Positions 1 through 8,841 of a DNA stretch of 64,000 nucleotides are shown piece after piece. The notes beneath the pieces are model-generated. The model did no database searches. It was not told the origin of the DNA and saw nothing but the letters and a program-made list of their open reading frames with translations. The position numbers and the translations under genes are program-made. The stretch is from FEB-12 sp964503315. GTDB lineage: Bacteria; Zixibacteria; MSB-5A5; GN15; FEB-12. Location: assembly GCA_964503315.1 (NCBI GenBank), contig CAZCZL010000002.1:1-64000 (forward strand). The letters are read 5' to 3'. The stretch's first letter is position 1. Every line of letters begins with the position of its first letter.

Positions 1-2266
1 TGTTATTCGCGCCGGTCTGATTGGCATTTTCTAAAGCGTAGCAGTCTTGAAGTCCAAGCAGCTTGCTTGATTCCAGTGCTTCGACTCCACCTGCCGGGTC
101 ACCAAAATCGAAAGCAGTGACATTCACATAGTACGGGACAGTCGGAAGTAGGCCATCGATGATGCACTCGTACTCGTAGTGCTTCAGGTAGCCATCTTCG
201 GTGTAGGCAGAGTCCGGTATCGGTTCTCCGGGAATCGGCCTTAGGGAATTGGGGTAGAGTTTTCTGATCGGCGTGTCAATCCCGAGTCTTCCGGCATTGT
301 GCCCATGCTGCACAAAGTAGAAGATCGAATCACCCAAATATCCCGGCAAACGATATGGCGCACCCGCTGTATAGGCTAGCGGATCAAAGAGCGAATCATG
401 GCACGGGTCATCACTGAGGCCGTAGAGGCAGCGGAGCTGGTCGAGTGTGAACGGCGTCTCCTGGACCTCGTATCCACCCGAAGGATAGATCTTCTGATTG
501 TACACGAACTTGTCATAGTTCTTCTGGTCATATCCGGCAGCGACAGCGAGAGATGCTTCGCGGTCATCCCGTCCGAGATAGATGCGGTATCCCTCGAAAT
601 CAATTCGGTTGGAAATCAGATCCTTTGTCGTCTCACTCAGGAGGCCATTGAATCGAACGCGAATCCCTCGGTCGTATGGGTAGAGCCAGAATTTGGGAGC
701 GGGTGGCGGGCCGACCGCACGCCAATCCGGGACACCATCGCCTGCGTAGTACGTTGTCTCGGCAACCGATGGTATCCATACACTGTCCGAATACACCGAG
801 TCCAGGATACAGACCCGGTACTTCCCCAAGTATCCATCACCATCAGTGTCAAAGCCTGGATTGTCGAATGTATACTCTGCTTGTTTGCAGTTCTTGGCCA
901 AATCAGAAAAATCGACATGTTTGAACCATTCTTCCACTTGATGACTCTTCACATACGCAAGATTTCCGGGATCAATGTGGAAGTTTCGTCCACCTACATA
1001 CGCAAAGACAACAGACTTTTCTTCGCCACGAGCAAGCGAGAATGGCCCGACAGACAGGAGACATCTTGTCGCTGACCCGAGATTCCAAATATTACGAGCC
1101 GCATCACTTGGGTACTCCCAAATCGGGTCGCTAATGTCAATCTCCTGTACGTATGGTTGGTCAAAATCTATTTCACCATTCTTCAGAATGAAATATTTAT
1201 TCCCGTCTCCGAGCGGCGAACCTGTCCCTATACCAAAATTGCGACTGATCTCGCCTTGCTGCGGGCGACGTCGGGGCCCGTAATCCCTTTCAGGATCGGT
1301 AGAAGAAACCCACCAATTGTAGCTTAGCTTGTCTGCCTCTAGAGGTGCTGATAGGAGTTTCACTCCAGTAATGTCTCGAACTGAAGCCCATGCTCCTGTC
1401 ATCACCCACTCAGTCGCGTTTCCCCCGGGATCACCGTCTGAGTCTGCCATCCACGCCATCTGAAGGGTATCCATAAAGCCGCACCCTTGTGAGGAGGGAA
1501 ATGATTCGAGAAATCCGGAGTAGTCATCCGCAATATGGACGAGGATGTCGTGAGCATGTCCGACATTCGGCGCTAAGTACAGCCCCACATACATATCACT
1601 CAAATCGACCATACCTATATTCGCAATTTTGTATTCAATGAGAATAAAATCATCGACAAGAGTGTTAGACCATGCGAAACTCGATTGGGTCACCTGTAGG
1701 CCCAAAGGGCGATGCGGATGAAGAGACATCCTATCAGGATTCAACCCTCGTACTCCAGACCGAAACGTATCACAGAATACAGCCACATAGTCTTGATCAG
1801 ACCTCGCCAAGGTCTTGGTTTCATCAAGCAATGAGAAGTGTTGGAATTCGCCTTCGGGGTCACCAGCAGGGTGAAACTCCATATCATCCTCTCGATCATA
1901 ACTCACAGAAACCAGGGTGTCCCCAGTTTCTGTCACTGCCCCAATCCAGAGCGCACCTACCTGCAAACACTTGTTTTCTGAGCCAAGCGGATATTCGCCG
2001 GAAAACAAATAGGCCTGACGTGGAGCGCTACCGAGATGGCAAGCGCGCAGCCAAGTGTCATAAGGCGTGTCAAGAAATGTGTAATAAGCTGTACCAATGA
2101 CTCCCCCATTTGTCATCAGTAGGGAGAGTTGTCCGATATCATGGGTAGCTGTGCAATAGAGCGGGGCGGCAGTGGTGGATGCTTGTACCGTGGGTCGCTT
2201 GACCTCGCGTGATTCCGCGGAGATCGTCAACAGCAAAAGTAGTAAGAAGATTCGATATAACCGCAT
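1..2266 (-). CDS. Large secreted protein, C-terminus beyond the window
   Basis: An uninterrupted frame of 755 codons runs from an ATG at 2266 off the left edge; I checked each codon of this frame for stops and found none. The start has a GGGGAG ribosome binding site about 5 nt upstream. The protein opens with a signal peptide (MRLYRIF followed by a run of Leu). The mature part is rich in Asp, Gly and Tyr with alternating hydrophobic segments, as in extracellular beta proteins. Near the visible end, YYVNVTAFDFGDP resembles a fibronectin type III-like strand followed by a conserved block (LQDCYALENA). Multi-domain secreted proteins of this style in the FCB group usually end in a sorting tail, which would lie outside the window. 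No enzyme motif is recognised. Inference: an exported, possibly surface-bound protein of unknown function. Confidence 0.85.
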   Translation of the reverse strand, partial: MRLYRIFLLLLLLTISAESREVKRPTVQASTTAAPLYCTATHDIGQLSLLMTNGGVIGTAYYTFLDTPYDTWLRACHLGSAPRQAYLFSGEYPLGSENKCLQVGALWIGAVTETGDTLVSVSYDREDDMEFHPAGDPEGEFQHFSLLDETKTLARSDQDYVAVFCDTFRSGVRGLNPDRMSLHPHRPLGLQVTQSSFAWSNTLVDDFILIEYKIANIGMVDLSDMYVGLYLAPNVGHAHDILVHIADDYSGFLESFPSSQGCGFMDTLQMAWMADSDGDPGGNATEWVMTGAWASVRDITGVKLLSAPLEADKLSYNWWVSSTDPERDYGPRRRPQQGEISRNFGIGTGSPLGDGNKYFILKNGEIDFDQPYVQEIDISDPIWEYPSDAARNIWNLGSATRCLLSVGPFSLARGEEKSVVFAYVGGRNFHIDPGNLAYVKSHQVEEWFKHVDFSDLAKNCKQAEYTFDNPGFDTDGDGYLGKYRVCILDSVYSDSVWIPSVAETTYYAGDGVPDWRAVGPPPAPKFWLYPYDRGIRVRFNGLLSETTKDLISNRIDFEGYRIYLGRDDREASLAVAAGYDQKNYDKFVYNQKIYPSGGYEVQETPFTLDQLRCLYGLSDDPCHDSLFDPLAYTAGAPYRLPGYLGDSIFYFVQHGHNAGRLGIDTPIRKLYPNSLRPIPGEPIPDSAYTEDGYLKHYEYECIIDGLLPTVPYYVNVTAFDFGDPAGGVEALESSKLLGLQDCYALENANQTGANN

Positions 2267-2291
2267 GAACTCCCCGTTCTGGTCTGAGTCA

Positions 2292-2320
2292 AATATAGAC
2301 GTTCAGGGCGCTGTTGGCAA
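2292..2320 (-). promoter_or_regulatory. Probable sigma-70 promoter of the secreted-protein gene
   Basis: On the minus strand TTGCCA (2315-2320) and TATATT (2292-2297) are separated by 17 nt, about 20 nt upstream of the ribosome binding site of the gene starting at 2266. Confidence 0.45.
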
Positions 2321-2375
2321 CCAGATGTTTCTTGTGAGGGCGTGTGAGGGCGGGAGCGCCATGCCTTGCCGACGA

Positions 2376-2405
2376 CGGGCAGACGAGGACGTCTGCCGCG
2401 CAAAG
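2376..2405 (-). repeat. REP-like palindrome, family B
   Basis: Read on the minus strand this is TTTGCGCGGCAGAC, a short loop, then GTCTGCCCG. The same unit occurs at 15661-15690 and, more diverged, at 44595-44622, always between genes. Confidence 0.6.
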
Positions 2406-2428
2406 TGGTTTATCGTGCATTGCACAAA

Positions 2429-2454
2429 AAAAGCCCCGCTCAGGCGGGGCTTTT
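2429..2454 (-). terminator. Intrinsic terminator after osmC
   Basis: The perfect stem GCCCCGC/GCGGGGC with a 4-nt loop is followed on the minus strand by seven T. A-tracts on both sides mean it could work in both directions. Confidence 0.85.
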
Positions 2455-2480
2455 CATCACATCACAATATCTTCTGAAAA

Positions 2481-2906
2481 CTACGCTTCCAGTTTTGCGT
2501 CCAGCGTGATCTTCGTGTTCAACAGCTTGGAAATCGGGCAGCCGGCTTTCGCGTTGTTCGCCGCCGTCATGAATTTCGCGTGGTCCGCACCGGGGATCTT
2601 GGCGGTCAGGTCGAGATGAATCTCGGTGATGCCAAAACCGGAATCGGTCTTTTCCAGGGTGACAGTGGCAGTGGTCCGGATCGACTCAGCGGTCATACCG
2701 GCCTCGCCCAGTTGGCCGGAGAGTGCCATCGAAAAACAGCCGGCATGGGCCGCGCCGATCAGTTCTTCCGGGTTGGTCCCGATCCCCGACTCAAAGCGCG
2801 AGCCGAATGAATACTGAGTATCTTTCAGGACGCCGCTTTGTGTTGAGACCGTCCCTTTTCCATCCTTGAGGCCGCCTTTCCAGACCGCCGAACCAATTCG
2901 CTTCAT
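2481..2906 (-). CDS. osmC: OsmC family peroxidase
   Basis: The 141-residue product reduces organic hydroperoxides in the cytoplasm through two reactive cysteines. It matches the short OsmC subfamily: it begins MKRIGSAVWKGGLKDGKG, contains the first catalytic Cys in the segment ELIGAAHAGCFSMAL, and the second in NNAKAGCPISKLL near residue 125. The frame is open further upstream to 3116, but that extension would cross the tRNA-Ala gene and its terminator, so I take the ATG at 2906, which has a GGAGAAG site just before it. It is transcribed alone, with a strong terminator downstream. Function as an oxidative-stress peroxidase is inferred from the family; no regulator site is visible nearby. Confidence 0.93.
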   Translation of the reverse strand: MKRIGSAVWKGGLKDGKGTVSTQSGVLKDTQYSFGSRFESGIGTNPEELIGAAHAGCFSMALSGQLGEAGMTAESIRTTATVTLEKTDSGFGITEIHLDLTAKIPGADHAKFMTAANNAKAGCPISKLLNTKITLDAKLEA

Positions 2907-3035
2907 GACTTCTCCGTTTACTATATATTGGTTTGATTGAATTGACTTCGTTGTCGTCCGGTTTTCCGAAGGTTTCCCTCTTCGAACCGGCCTTCGGGCA
3001 GAAGAACGCCGCATGGCGCCGTGCGGTTCCCCCAA

Positions 3036-3060
3036 ACAAAAAACCCCGCCGAAGCGAGGT
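3036..3060 (-). terminator. Intrinsic terminator of tRNA-Ala
   Basis: On the minus strand CCTCGC-TTCG-GCGGGG (one wobble pair) is followed by six T, 10 nt past the tRNA 3' end. Confidence 0.8.
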
Positions 3061-3070
3061 TGAAATTTTC

Positions 3071-3143
<73 letters not shown>

Positions 3144-3161
3144 GTCTTTATTAGAGCCCCA

Positions 3162-3190
3162 AGTATATACCCCGGCTCAAATCTTGTCAA
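3162..3190 (-). promoter_or_regulatory. Sigma-70 promoter of tRNA-Ala
   Basis: TTGACA (3185-3190), 17 nt, TATACT (3162-3167) on the minus strand, placing the start site about 12 nt before the tRNA. This near-perfect match shows that the host uses the common -35/-10 pattern. Confidence 0.88.
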
Positions 3191-3197
3191 CACCCCT

Positions 3198-4598
3198 TTA
3201 TGCGGTCGCCCGATTTCCCCGAAACAGGCAAAAGATTGTCCCCAAGAGGCATAGCCCTATCCCGACATAGATCACCGGACGGTAACTCAGCAGGAAAATC
3301 GACTCCTCCGACCCCGCCCCGGCATTGACCCGCTGAAGATAGGTAAAGATCGAGGTCGACAACGCTATCCCGACCGACATCCCGATATTTCGATTCGTCG
3401 CTAATATCCCCGATGCTACCGCCCGCTGGCGCTCCGACACCGCCCCCATCATCGCCGACGAATTCGGCGTCCCGAACAACCCAATACCGACCCCGATTAC
3501 CACGATCGAGGAGATGATATACATCGTCGTCGAGTCCGGTTGAAGCCAGGTCAGCATGTACAACCCGACACAGGTTATCAGCATCCCGACTGTCGTCAGG
3601 AATCGGTACCCGATCTTGTCGGATAGTTTCCCGGAGAGCGGCGAGAAGATAAACATCAACACCGGTAGAATTATCAGAAACATCCCAACCTGTTTTGGCT
3701 CGAAGCCCCGGATATTCTCTAGATAAAACGGGATCAGGACGAATATCCCTGACGTCCCCGTAAAATGCGCCGAAGCCGCCGCCAGCGAATAGGTGTACGT
3801 CCGATTCTGCTTGAAAATCTCCAGCCCGATCAACGCGGTCGACGGGTTTGACTCGGACTTCAGCCAGAACAGAAACGCCACCACCGAGATGATCGCCAAC
3901 CCCCAGACGGTGATATCTGTGACCGGATGTTCCTTCAGTTGCGTCAGCATGAACACACCGGTGACCAGGCTTATCGAAATAGCCAGCGCCCCGGGGAAAT
4001 GAAGTCTCCGTGTCGACTCGTGCGGCGGGAGTATTTTGAAATACTTGTAGACGAGCCAAAGACCAAATACCCCGATCGGGATATTTATCAGGAATATCCA
4101 GTGCCACGAGAGAAAGCTGAGCAATAGCCCGCCTGTCGGCGCGCCGAACATGAACCCGCCTGCCACCATCATGACATGCAGGCCCAGCCCCTTCCCTCGT
4201 TCATTCGGCGGAAAGACCTGCGACACCATCCCCGGCCCTATCGCGGCAAACATGGCGGTCCCGATCGCCTGCACCACGCGCGCGAAGATCAGCATTTCGA
4301 TTGAGTTAGAAACCGCGCAGAGCAAGGATCCGATCAAGAAAAAGTAGTACCCGAATTTGTACGAAAATGAGTACCCCTTGACTTCCGTCCAGGCCCCGAA
4401 AATCATCATTAGCGAAATGAGGGTAAGCGAATAGGCGAGCACTGTCCAGGCGACTGTGGAGACATCGGTCTGGAAATCGGCGGTGATGGTCGGGAGGGCA
4501 ACGTTTAATATTGAACCATCAAACGTGGCCATGAATGTCCCCACTGCCCCGACAGTGAAGAACTTCCATTTGTTGGCCTGAACGACGTTTTCCTGCAT
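3198..4598 (-). CDS. DHA2-type MFS drug:proton exporter
   Basis: This 466-residue inner-membrane protein has about 14 predicted hydrophobic spans, the number expected for the EmrB/QacA (DHA2) branch of the major facilitator superfamily. Family signatures are visible: FDGSILNVALPTI in the first span (the D1-type motif), RVVQAIGTAMF and FPPNERGKGLG around the second and third cytoplasmic loops, and GAPTGGLL (motif C, typical of antiporters). It probably exports toxic compounds in exchange for protons; the substrate cannot be told from sequence. No EmrA-like or outer-membrane partner is adjacent. It is divergent from the ECF sigma gene, with 153 nt between start codons. Confidence 0.9.
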   Translation of the reverse strand: MQENVVQANKWKFFTVGAVGTFMATFDGSILNVALPTITADFQTDVSTVAWTVLAYSLTLISLMMIFGAWTEVKGYSFSYKFGYYFFLIGSLLCAVSNSIEMLIFARVVQAIGTAMFAAIGPGMVSQVFPPNERGKGLGLHVMMVAGGFMFGAPTGGLLLSFLSWHWIFLINIPIGVFGLWLVYKYFKILPPHESTRRLHFPGALAISISLVTGVFMLTQLKEHPVTDITVWGLAIISVVAFLFWLKSESNPSTALIGLEIFKQNRTYTYSLAAASAHFTGTSGIFVLIPFYLENIRGFEPKQVGMFLIILPVLMFIFSPLSGKLSDKIGYRFLTTVGMLITCVGLYMLTWLQPDSTTMYIISSIVVIGVGIGLFGTPNSSAMMGAVSERQRAVASGILATNRNIGMSVGIALSTSIFTYLQRVNAGAGSEESIFLLSYRPVIYVGIGLCLLGTIFCLFRGNRATA

Positions 4599-4633
4599 CA
4601 GCTTATCCCGCTAAGTCATTGTACAAAAAACAA

Positions 4634-4662
4634 TTGACAAAGACAGGCGGTAAGCATACTGT
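4634..4662 (+). promoter_or_regulatory. Sigma-70 promoter of the ECF sigma operon
   Basis: TTGACA (4634-4639), 17 nt, TACTGT (4657-4662), about 90 nt before the sigma-factor ATG. I see no GAAC-type ECF promoter, so self-activation is not evident. Confidence 0.65.
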
Positions 4663-4751
4663 TTGCCTAATGGTTCGTCAATCGGTTTTTCTTTTCTTGC
4701 ACAATTCGGGCAGGAATTCGTCTGTAAAAGCGAGGGTGCGGTAGGGCAAGT

Positions 4752-5327
4752 ATGACCAAATCCGTACCCGAACTGGTTGACAGTTTCGTCAAAGGCGATG
4801 ATTCCGCCTTTGCCGAACTGGTCAAGAGATACCAGAAGAATATCTACTATCTGGCGTACCGGCTTCTGGGGAATCATCTGGATGCCGACGATGTAGTACA
4901 GGAGACCTTTGTGAGGGTCTACCGGCGCCAGAAAGAGATAGCGAATGTAAACAGCTTCACCTCGTTTTTGACCCGGATCGCGACCAATTACGCGATCGAC
5001 CTGCTGCGCAAAAAGCGGGGACGCGGGGCGGTTTCAGATGACCTGACCGCGCTGCCGGGTGAGATGCAGATCGACCTCTCCCGCCGGGTGCGGACACCGG
5101 AAGAACTGCTCAAAGACAAGGTGGTGATGGAGGAGATACAAAAGGCACTCGATCGACTCCCGCCGCGCCAGCGCATCACCGTGGTGCTGCATGATGTCGA
5201 AGGATACACCAAAGCCGAAGTTGCGGGAATACTCGAGTGTCCGGAGGCAACCGTCAGGTCCAACCTCCACATCGCCAGGACAAAGCTGAAGAAGATCTTG
5301 AAGAAACGGCTGAGCGCAAAGGAGTAA
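4752..5327 (+). CDS. ECF sigma factor (sigma-70 family, RpoE-like)
   Basis: This 191-residue protein binds core RNA polymerase and directs it to a stress or envelope regulon. It has the two ECF domains only: region 2 at about residues 20-90 (FAELVKRYQKNIYYLAYRLL, then DADDVVQETFVRVYR, the core-binding and -10 recognition parts) and region 4 at about 125-185 (ALDRLPPRQRITVVL, then the helix-turn-helix YTKAEVAGILECPEATVRS). Region 3 is absent, as is usual for the class. It is followed after 2 nt by a zinc-finger anti-sigma factor and then a lipoprotein, the common sigma/anti-sigma/target layout. The signal it answers is unknown. Confidence 0.94.
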   Translation: MTKSVPELVDSFVKGDDSAFAELVKRYQKNIYYLAYRLLGNHLDADDVVQETFVRVYRRQKEIANVNSFTSFLTRIATNYAIDLLRKKRGRGAVSDDLTALPGEMQIDLSRRVRTPEELLKDKVVMEEIQKALDRLPPRQRITVVLHDVEGYTKAEVAGILECPEATVRSNLHIARTKLKKILKKRLSAKE

Positions 5328-5329
5328 AA

Positions 5330-5911
5330 ATGACGTGCCACCAAGCCGTGTCGCTTCTCGATATCTACCTCGACGGGGAACTCACTCCCCCGTCCTCGGT
5401 CGAATTGGAGCGACATCTGGCAAGCTGTCCAGCCTGCACCATAGAACTTGAATCCGCGAAGAAGCTTCGCGAACTGCTCAAACAGTCGCGCGAAACCTCC
5501 GCGCCACCCGAACCGCGTCCGGATTACTGGACCGAGGCGGAGTCACTGATCCTCGCCCGCACGGTAGAAGCTTCCGCCGCCGCGACCGAGCGGACCATTA
5601 TCACCCGAGTCTCCGGTGATCAACCGACCGGTCCGCTGGTGCGTTCCCTCATGTTGTTCGCGGCGTCGCTGGTCCTCATGATCGGCGCTATCTATGTCGG
5701 GTCGCAACGTCACGAACTGGCGCGCGTGACCATCAGCGAACATAGCCCGGTGCTGATTGTGGCCTCCGCCACCGGAACATTTGGTGAGGACAACGGACTG
5801 ATCCTGACCAAAGAGGAGAAGAATTCACTGGTACGCGGCATGTTTGCCCTTGGAGCTCCCGGCCCGGTCGGCCGATATACGACAATAGCCGACCTCCTGG
5901 GCTCATACTAG
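5330..5911 (+). CDS. Anti-sigma factor with N-terminal zinc finger and one membrane span
   Basis: The 193-residue product probably holds the upstream ECF sigma factor inactive at the inner membrane. Its N-terminus has the zinc anti-sigma pattern: Cys3-His4, a helix containing LLDIYLDGEL, then HLASCPAC (His-x3-Cys-x2-Cys). A single hydrophobic span (SLMLFAASLVLMIGAIYVGS) lies near residue 110, followed by a periplasmic tail of about 65 residues with no recognised domain. I chose the ATG at 5330, 2 nt after the sigma stop, because it has a GGAG site and puts the zinc motif at the N-terminus; the frame is open further upstream only inside the sigma gene. The two genes are clearly translationally coupled. 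Confidence 0.85.
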   Translation: MTCHQAVSLLDIYLDGELTPPSSVELERHLASCPACTIELESAKKLRELLKQSRETSAPPEPRPDYWTEAESLILARTVEASAAATERTIITRVSGDQPTGPLVRSLMLFAASLVLMIGAIYVGSQRHELARVTISEHSPVLIVASATGTFGEDNGLILTKEEKNSLVRGMFALGAPGPVGRYTTIADLLGSY

Positions 5912-5939
5912 GTACCCGGCTGACAATCAAGGACTGAAA

Positions 5940-6782
5940 ATGAAATACCTCATAACCGCCATGTCACTGATTCTCGGAGTGGTCATCCTCGCCGCAGGAT
6001 GCGGACCGACTGAAAAGTCGGTCGTCCTCCGCTTCAAGTACCTCCCCGGAAAATCCTTCGAATACGACCAGAACGCGGTCCGCAGATGGAAAGTCACCGA
6101 GGGGGACTCCACTCTTCAGGAGATGACATCCAATGTCTCCGTCAAAGTCCTCCAGGTGGTCCGTCGGACTCTCGAGGATTCGACGGCCGAAGTAATTGAA
6201 TCTTCAACGTGGGATGTTATCGCGCCAAGCAAAGAAGACAAGAACAAGATCGACACCCTGCATGACCGCCGCGAAATGATCATCTACATGTCTAACCGCG
6301 GCAAAGCGGTCGACCTGGAGTTCGTCACTCCGACCGATTCTGCCGAGAAGCAGTACCTTCGTGAGTATTACGAACAGGGATTCATGGTCTTCCCGGTTGA
6401 AGCGGTCCGCAAAGGCTCGGCCTGGACGCAGACTGCCGAAGTTGTCCTCCCTGAGACCACCGCTACCGCCGCGACGACCTTCACTATCCTGGATTTTGGC
6501 ATCGAACAGGGATATGAGGTCACCCGCATAGGATACGATGGCAACCTGGTGATTCCCGTGAACGCGAACCCGGAAGATACACTGAAGCGCTCGGGTATTG
6601 ACCGGATCAGGATCACCGGCACCCTCAATTTCGCGCACAACGAAGGTATGGTGATTAATATGAATGAGCGGTGGCAGGTCGACGGTGACCGTCGTCGCTG
6701 GAAAGATGGGAAGTGGTCCGACTTCAAGGTCCTCGGCGACATGGACGCAAATTACGAATTGGTCAGTCCGGCTAAAGAATAG
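5940..6782 (+). CDS. Lipoprotein of unknown function
   Basis: The 280-residue protein starts MKYLITAMSLILGVVILAAGC, a signal peptide with the lipobox LAAGC, so it should be lipid-anchored at Cys21. The remainder looks like beta-rich periplasmic sequence with repeated Val/Thr strands (SVVLRFKYLPGKSFEYDQ, MTSNVSVKVLQVVRR). I do not recognise a named family; the opening resembles the general class of FCB proteins that measure or bind something through a beta sandwich. It is 28 nt after the anti-sigma gene and ends before a good terminator, so it is very probably the third gene of the sigma operon and may be part of the sensing or response. Confidence 0.75.
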   Translation: MKYLITAMSLILGVVILAAGCGPTEKSVVLRFKYLPGKSFEYDQNAVRRWKVTEGDSTLQEMTSNVSVKVLQVVRRTLEDSTAEVIESSTWDVIAPSKEDKNKIDTLHDRREMIIYMSNRGKAVDLEFVTPTDSAEKQYLREYYEQGFMVFPVEAVRKGSAWTQTAEVVLPETTATAATTFTILDFGIEQGYEVTRIGYDGNLVIPVNANPEDTLKRSGIDRIRITGTLNFAHNEGMVINMNERWQVDGDRRRWKDGKWSDFKVLGDMDANYELVSPAKE

Positions 6783-6805
6783 CGGTTCAAAGTCAAAAGT
6801 TTTTC

Positions 6806-6833
6806 AAAAGCGCATCCTGACGGATGCGCTTTT
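6806..6833 (+). terminator. Intrinsic terminator of the sigma operon
   Basis: GCGCATCC-TGAC-GGATGCGC flanked by AAAA and TTTT, 24 nt after the lipoprotein stop. Confidence 0.85.
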
Positions 6834-6875
6834 CGTTTCCCCGTTGCCTCACTTTTCAATTGTCTCAAATAAAGA

Positions 6876-8078
6876 ATGAGATACATTTCCCGCATGCCAG
6901 TCGAGCGCGTGATAATCATAGTCGCCGATGCCTGTGGTATCGGTGAGCTCCCCGATGCGTCGGCCTACGGCGATCAGGGAGCCGCGACTATTTCCAACGT
7001 CGCCAGGGCAGTTGGCGGACTCAATCTCCCCCACCTTCAGAGAATGGGACTCGGGAATATTGCGGCTATCAAAGGCGTTGATCCTCTGCAATCCCCTCTA
7101 GGCGCGTTCGGTAAAATGGCCGAACAATCCCCCGGCAAAGACTCCACGACCGGTCATTGGGAAATAGCCGGGATTATCCTCAATGCTCCTTTCCCCGTTT
7201 TTCCCGACGGGTTCCCTCGTGAGATCGTCGAGCAATTCGAGAAGCTGGCCGGGGTCAGGACGATTGGCAATTTCGCCGCGAGTGGAACCGAAATAATCGA
7301 ACGACTCGGCGATGAGCATATGCGCACGGGCGCGGCGATTCTCTACACGTCGACCGATTCCGTCTTCCAGCTTGCTGCGCATGAAGAGATCATCCCCGTC
7401 CCCGAGCTGTATCGTATCTGCGAAATTGCCCGGAGAATCCTGACCGGCCCGTTCGATGTCGGCCGTGTCATCGCCCGCCCCTTTGTCGGCAAGCCCGGCG
7501 CGTTCGAACGCACCTCGCGACGCAGAGATTTCTCGCGCCTTCCGCTTGAACCGACCATGCTCGACATTTTGAATGTGGCCGGTAAGTCGGTACTCTCTAT
7601 TGGCAAGATCTATGACCTCTTCGCCGGCCAGGGCATCAGTAAAGCGATCAAGACCGCCAACAACCGCGAAGTGATGCAGGCAGTTTCCGATGCGATTCGA
7701 TCCGACCGCGAACACAAATTGATTTTCGCCAACTGTGTTGATTTCGATCAACTCTGGGGGCACCGCAATGATGAAGTCATGTTCGCCAGGGCGCTGGAAG
7801 AATTCGATACCGACCTCGGTGCGCTGATCCCTCATCTGCGACCAACCGACTTGCTGGTCATCACCGCTGACCACGGCTGTGACCCGACGCAAAAGCACTC
7901 GACAGACCATACGCGCGAATATGTCCCACTGCTAGTGTTCGGTGATTCAGTACGACCGGGTATCGACCTCGGCACTCGCGATACGTTTGCGGATCTCGGC
8001 GCAACCGTCTGCGATCTGTTGGAAGTCCCCCCGACTTCCGCAGGTCGCTCCTTCCGCGCCCAGATCGAGAAACGGTGA
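6876..8078 (+). CDS. deoB: Phosphopentomutase
   Basis: This cytoplasmic enzyme moves phosphate between C1 and C5 of ribose or deoxyribose in nucleoside salvage. The 400 residues match the family length. Metal-binding and catalytic signatures of the alkaline-phosphatase fold are clear: VADACGIGELPDA near the N-terminus, KDSTTGHWE with the phosphorylated Thr, DFDQLWGHRND, and TADHGCDPT followed by STDHTREYVPLL. The start is either the ATG at 6876 or the one at 6894; neither has a strong ribosome binding site, and I keep the first because AAAGA precedes it. It ends in overlap with deoC, so its product can pass to the aldolase. Confidence 0.95.
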   Translation: MRYISRMPVERVIIIVADACGIGELPDASAYGDQGAATISNVARAVGGLNLPHLQRMGLGNIAAIKGVDPLQSPLGAFGKMAEQSPGKDSTTGHWEIAGIILNAPFPVFPDGFPREIVEQFEKLAGVRTIGNFAASGTEIIERLGDEHMRTGAAILYTSTDSVFQLAAHEEIIPVPELYRICEIARRILTGPFDVGRVIARPFVGKPGAFERTSRRRDFSRLPLEPTMLDILNVAGKSVLSIGKIYDLFAGQGISKAIKTANNREVMQAVSDAIRSDREHKLIFANCVDFDQLWGHRNDEVMFARALEEFDTDLGALIPHLRPTDLLVITADHGCDPTQKHSTDHTREYVPLLVFGDSVRPGIDLGTRDTFADLGATVCDLLEVPPTSAGRSFRAQIEKR

Positions 8079-8080
8079 CC

Positions 8081-8764
8081 ATGGCTCCACTCGATCCGCT
8101 CCTCATAGATTTGCATCGAAAGATCGAGCAAGCCGCGCTTCACTCCGAAGTAAATGAGCAGGCCATCAGACAGCTCTGCGCCGATGCCATGACCTTTGAT
8201 ATCTATGCTGTGGTCATAAACCCATTCTGGGTCAAACTCGCCTCCGGTCTGCTGACTGGCGAACGGACGCGGATAGTTTCGGTCGCCGGATTCCCCCTTG
8301 GCGCCAATCGCACCGATATGAAGGTTGCCGAATCGGTCGAAGCTGTCGAAGATGGCGCGCACGAAATCGATATGGTCGCCAACATCGGCTGGATCGTCTC
8401 TGGCATGTACGGCGAAACTGAGGCCGAGGTCCGGAAAGTGCGTCGGCAACTCTCAACCGAAATTATTCTCAAGGTCATTATCGAAGCCAACAAGCTGACT
8501 CCCGCACAACAGACCGATGCAACCCACGCGGTTATCAACGGCGGCGCGCAATTCGTAAAAACCGGCACAGGCTTCTTTGGCGGCGCGACTGCCGAGCAGG
8601 TCAAACGACTGGCTGAAGCGGCCGAAGGTCAGATACAAGTCAAAGCATCCGGAGGCATAAAATCAGTCGATGATTGCCGCGCCATGTTGGCCGCTGGGGC
8701 CAGCCGCATCGGCACCTCCTCCGGACCCGCCATTCTGCGTCAACTCAAGCAGTTATCAGACTAA
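8081..8764 (+). CDS. deoC: Deoxyribose-phosphate aldolase
   Basis: The enzyme splits 2-deoxyribose 5-phosphate into glyceraldehyde 3-phosphate and acetaldehyde, feeding DNA-derived sugar into central metabolism. The class I aldolase pattern is present: VVINPFWVKLA, VAGFPLGANRTDMKV, KVIIEANKLT, and the Schiff-base lysine in FVKTGTGFFGG, with VKASGGIK following. About 227 residues, normal for the family. The ATG at 8081 is chosen; a GTG at 8075 overlapping the deoB stop is a possible alternative. With deoB it forms a two-gene salvage operon. No DeoR-type regulator or nucleoside phosphorylase is nearby. Confidence 0.95.
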   Translation: MAPLDPLLIDLHRKIEQAALHSEVNEQAIRQLCADAMTFDIYAVVINPFWVKLASGLLTGERTRIVSVAGFPLGANRTDMKVAESVEAVEDGAHEIDMVANIGWIVSGMYGETEAEVRKVRRQLSTEIILKVIIEANKLTPAQQTDATHAVINGGAQFVKTGTGFFGGATAEQVKRLAEAAEGQIQVKASGGIKSVDDCRAMLAAGASRIGTSSGPAILRQLKQLSD

Positions 8765-8841
8765 TTCCACCGCACCAAGAGGTGATACTCAGCCCCCCAT
8801 TTACGCTTTTTTTTACTCCTACAGGGTCGTATATTTGATTT

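Noticed and set aside
398..1075. 225-codon plus-strand frame
   Set aside because: It lies opposite the secreted-protein gene, lacks a ribosome binding site and has no protein-like composition; the minus-strand frame is clearly the real one.
7098..7910. 270-codon frame opposite deoB
   Set aside because: Antisense to a fully conserved phosphopentomutase; it exists only because GC-rich codons create open antisense frames.
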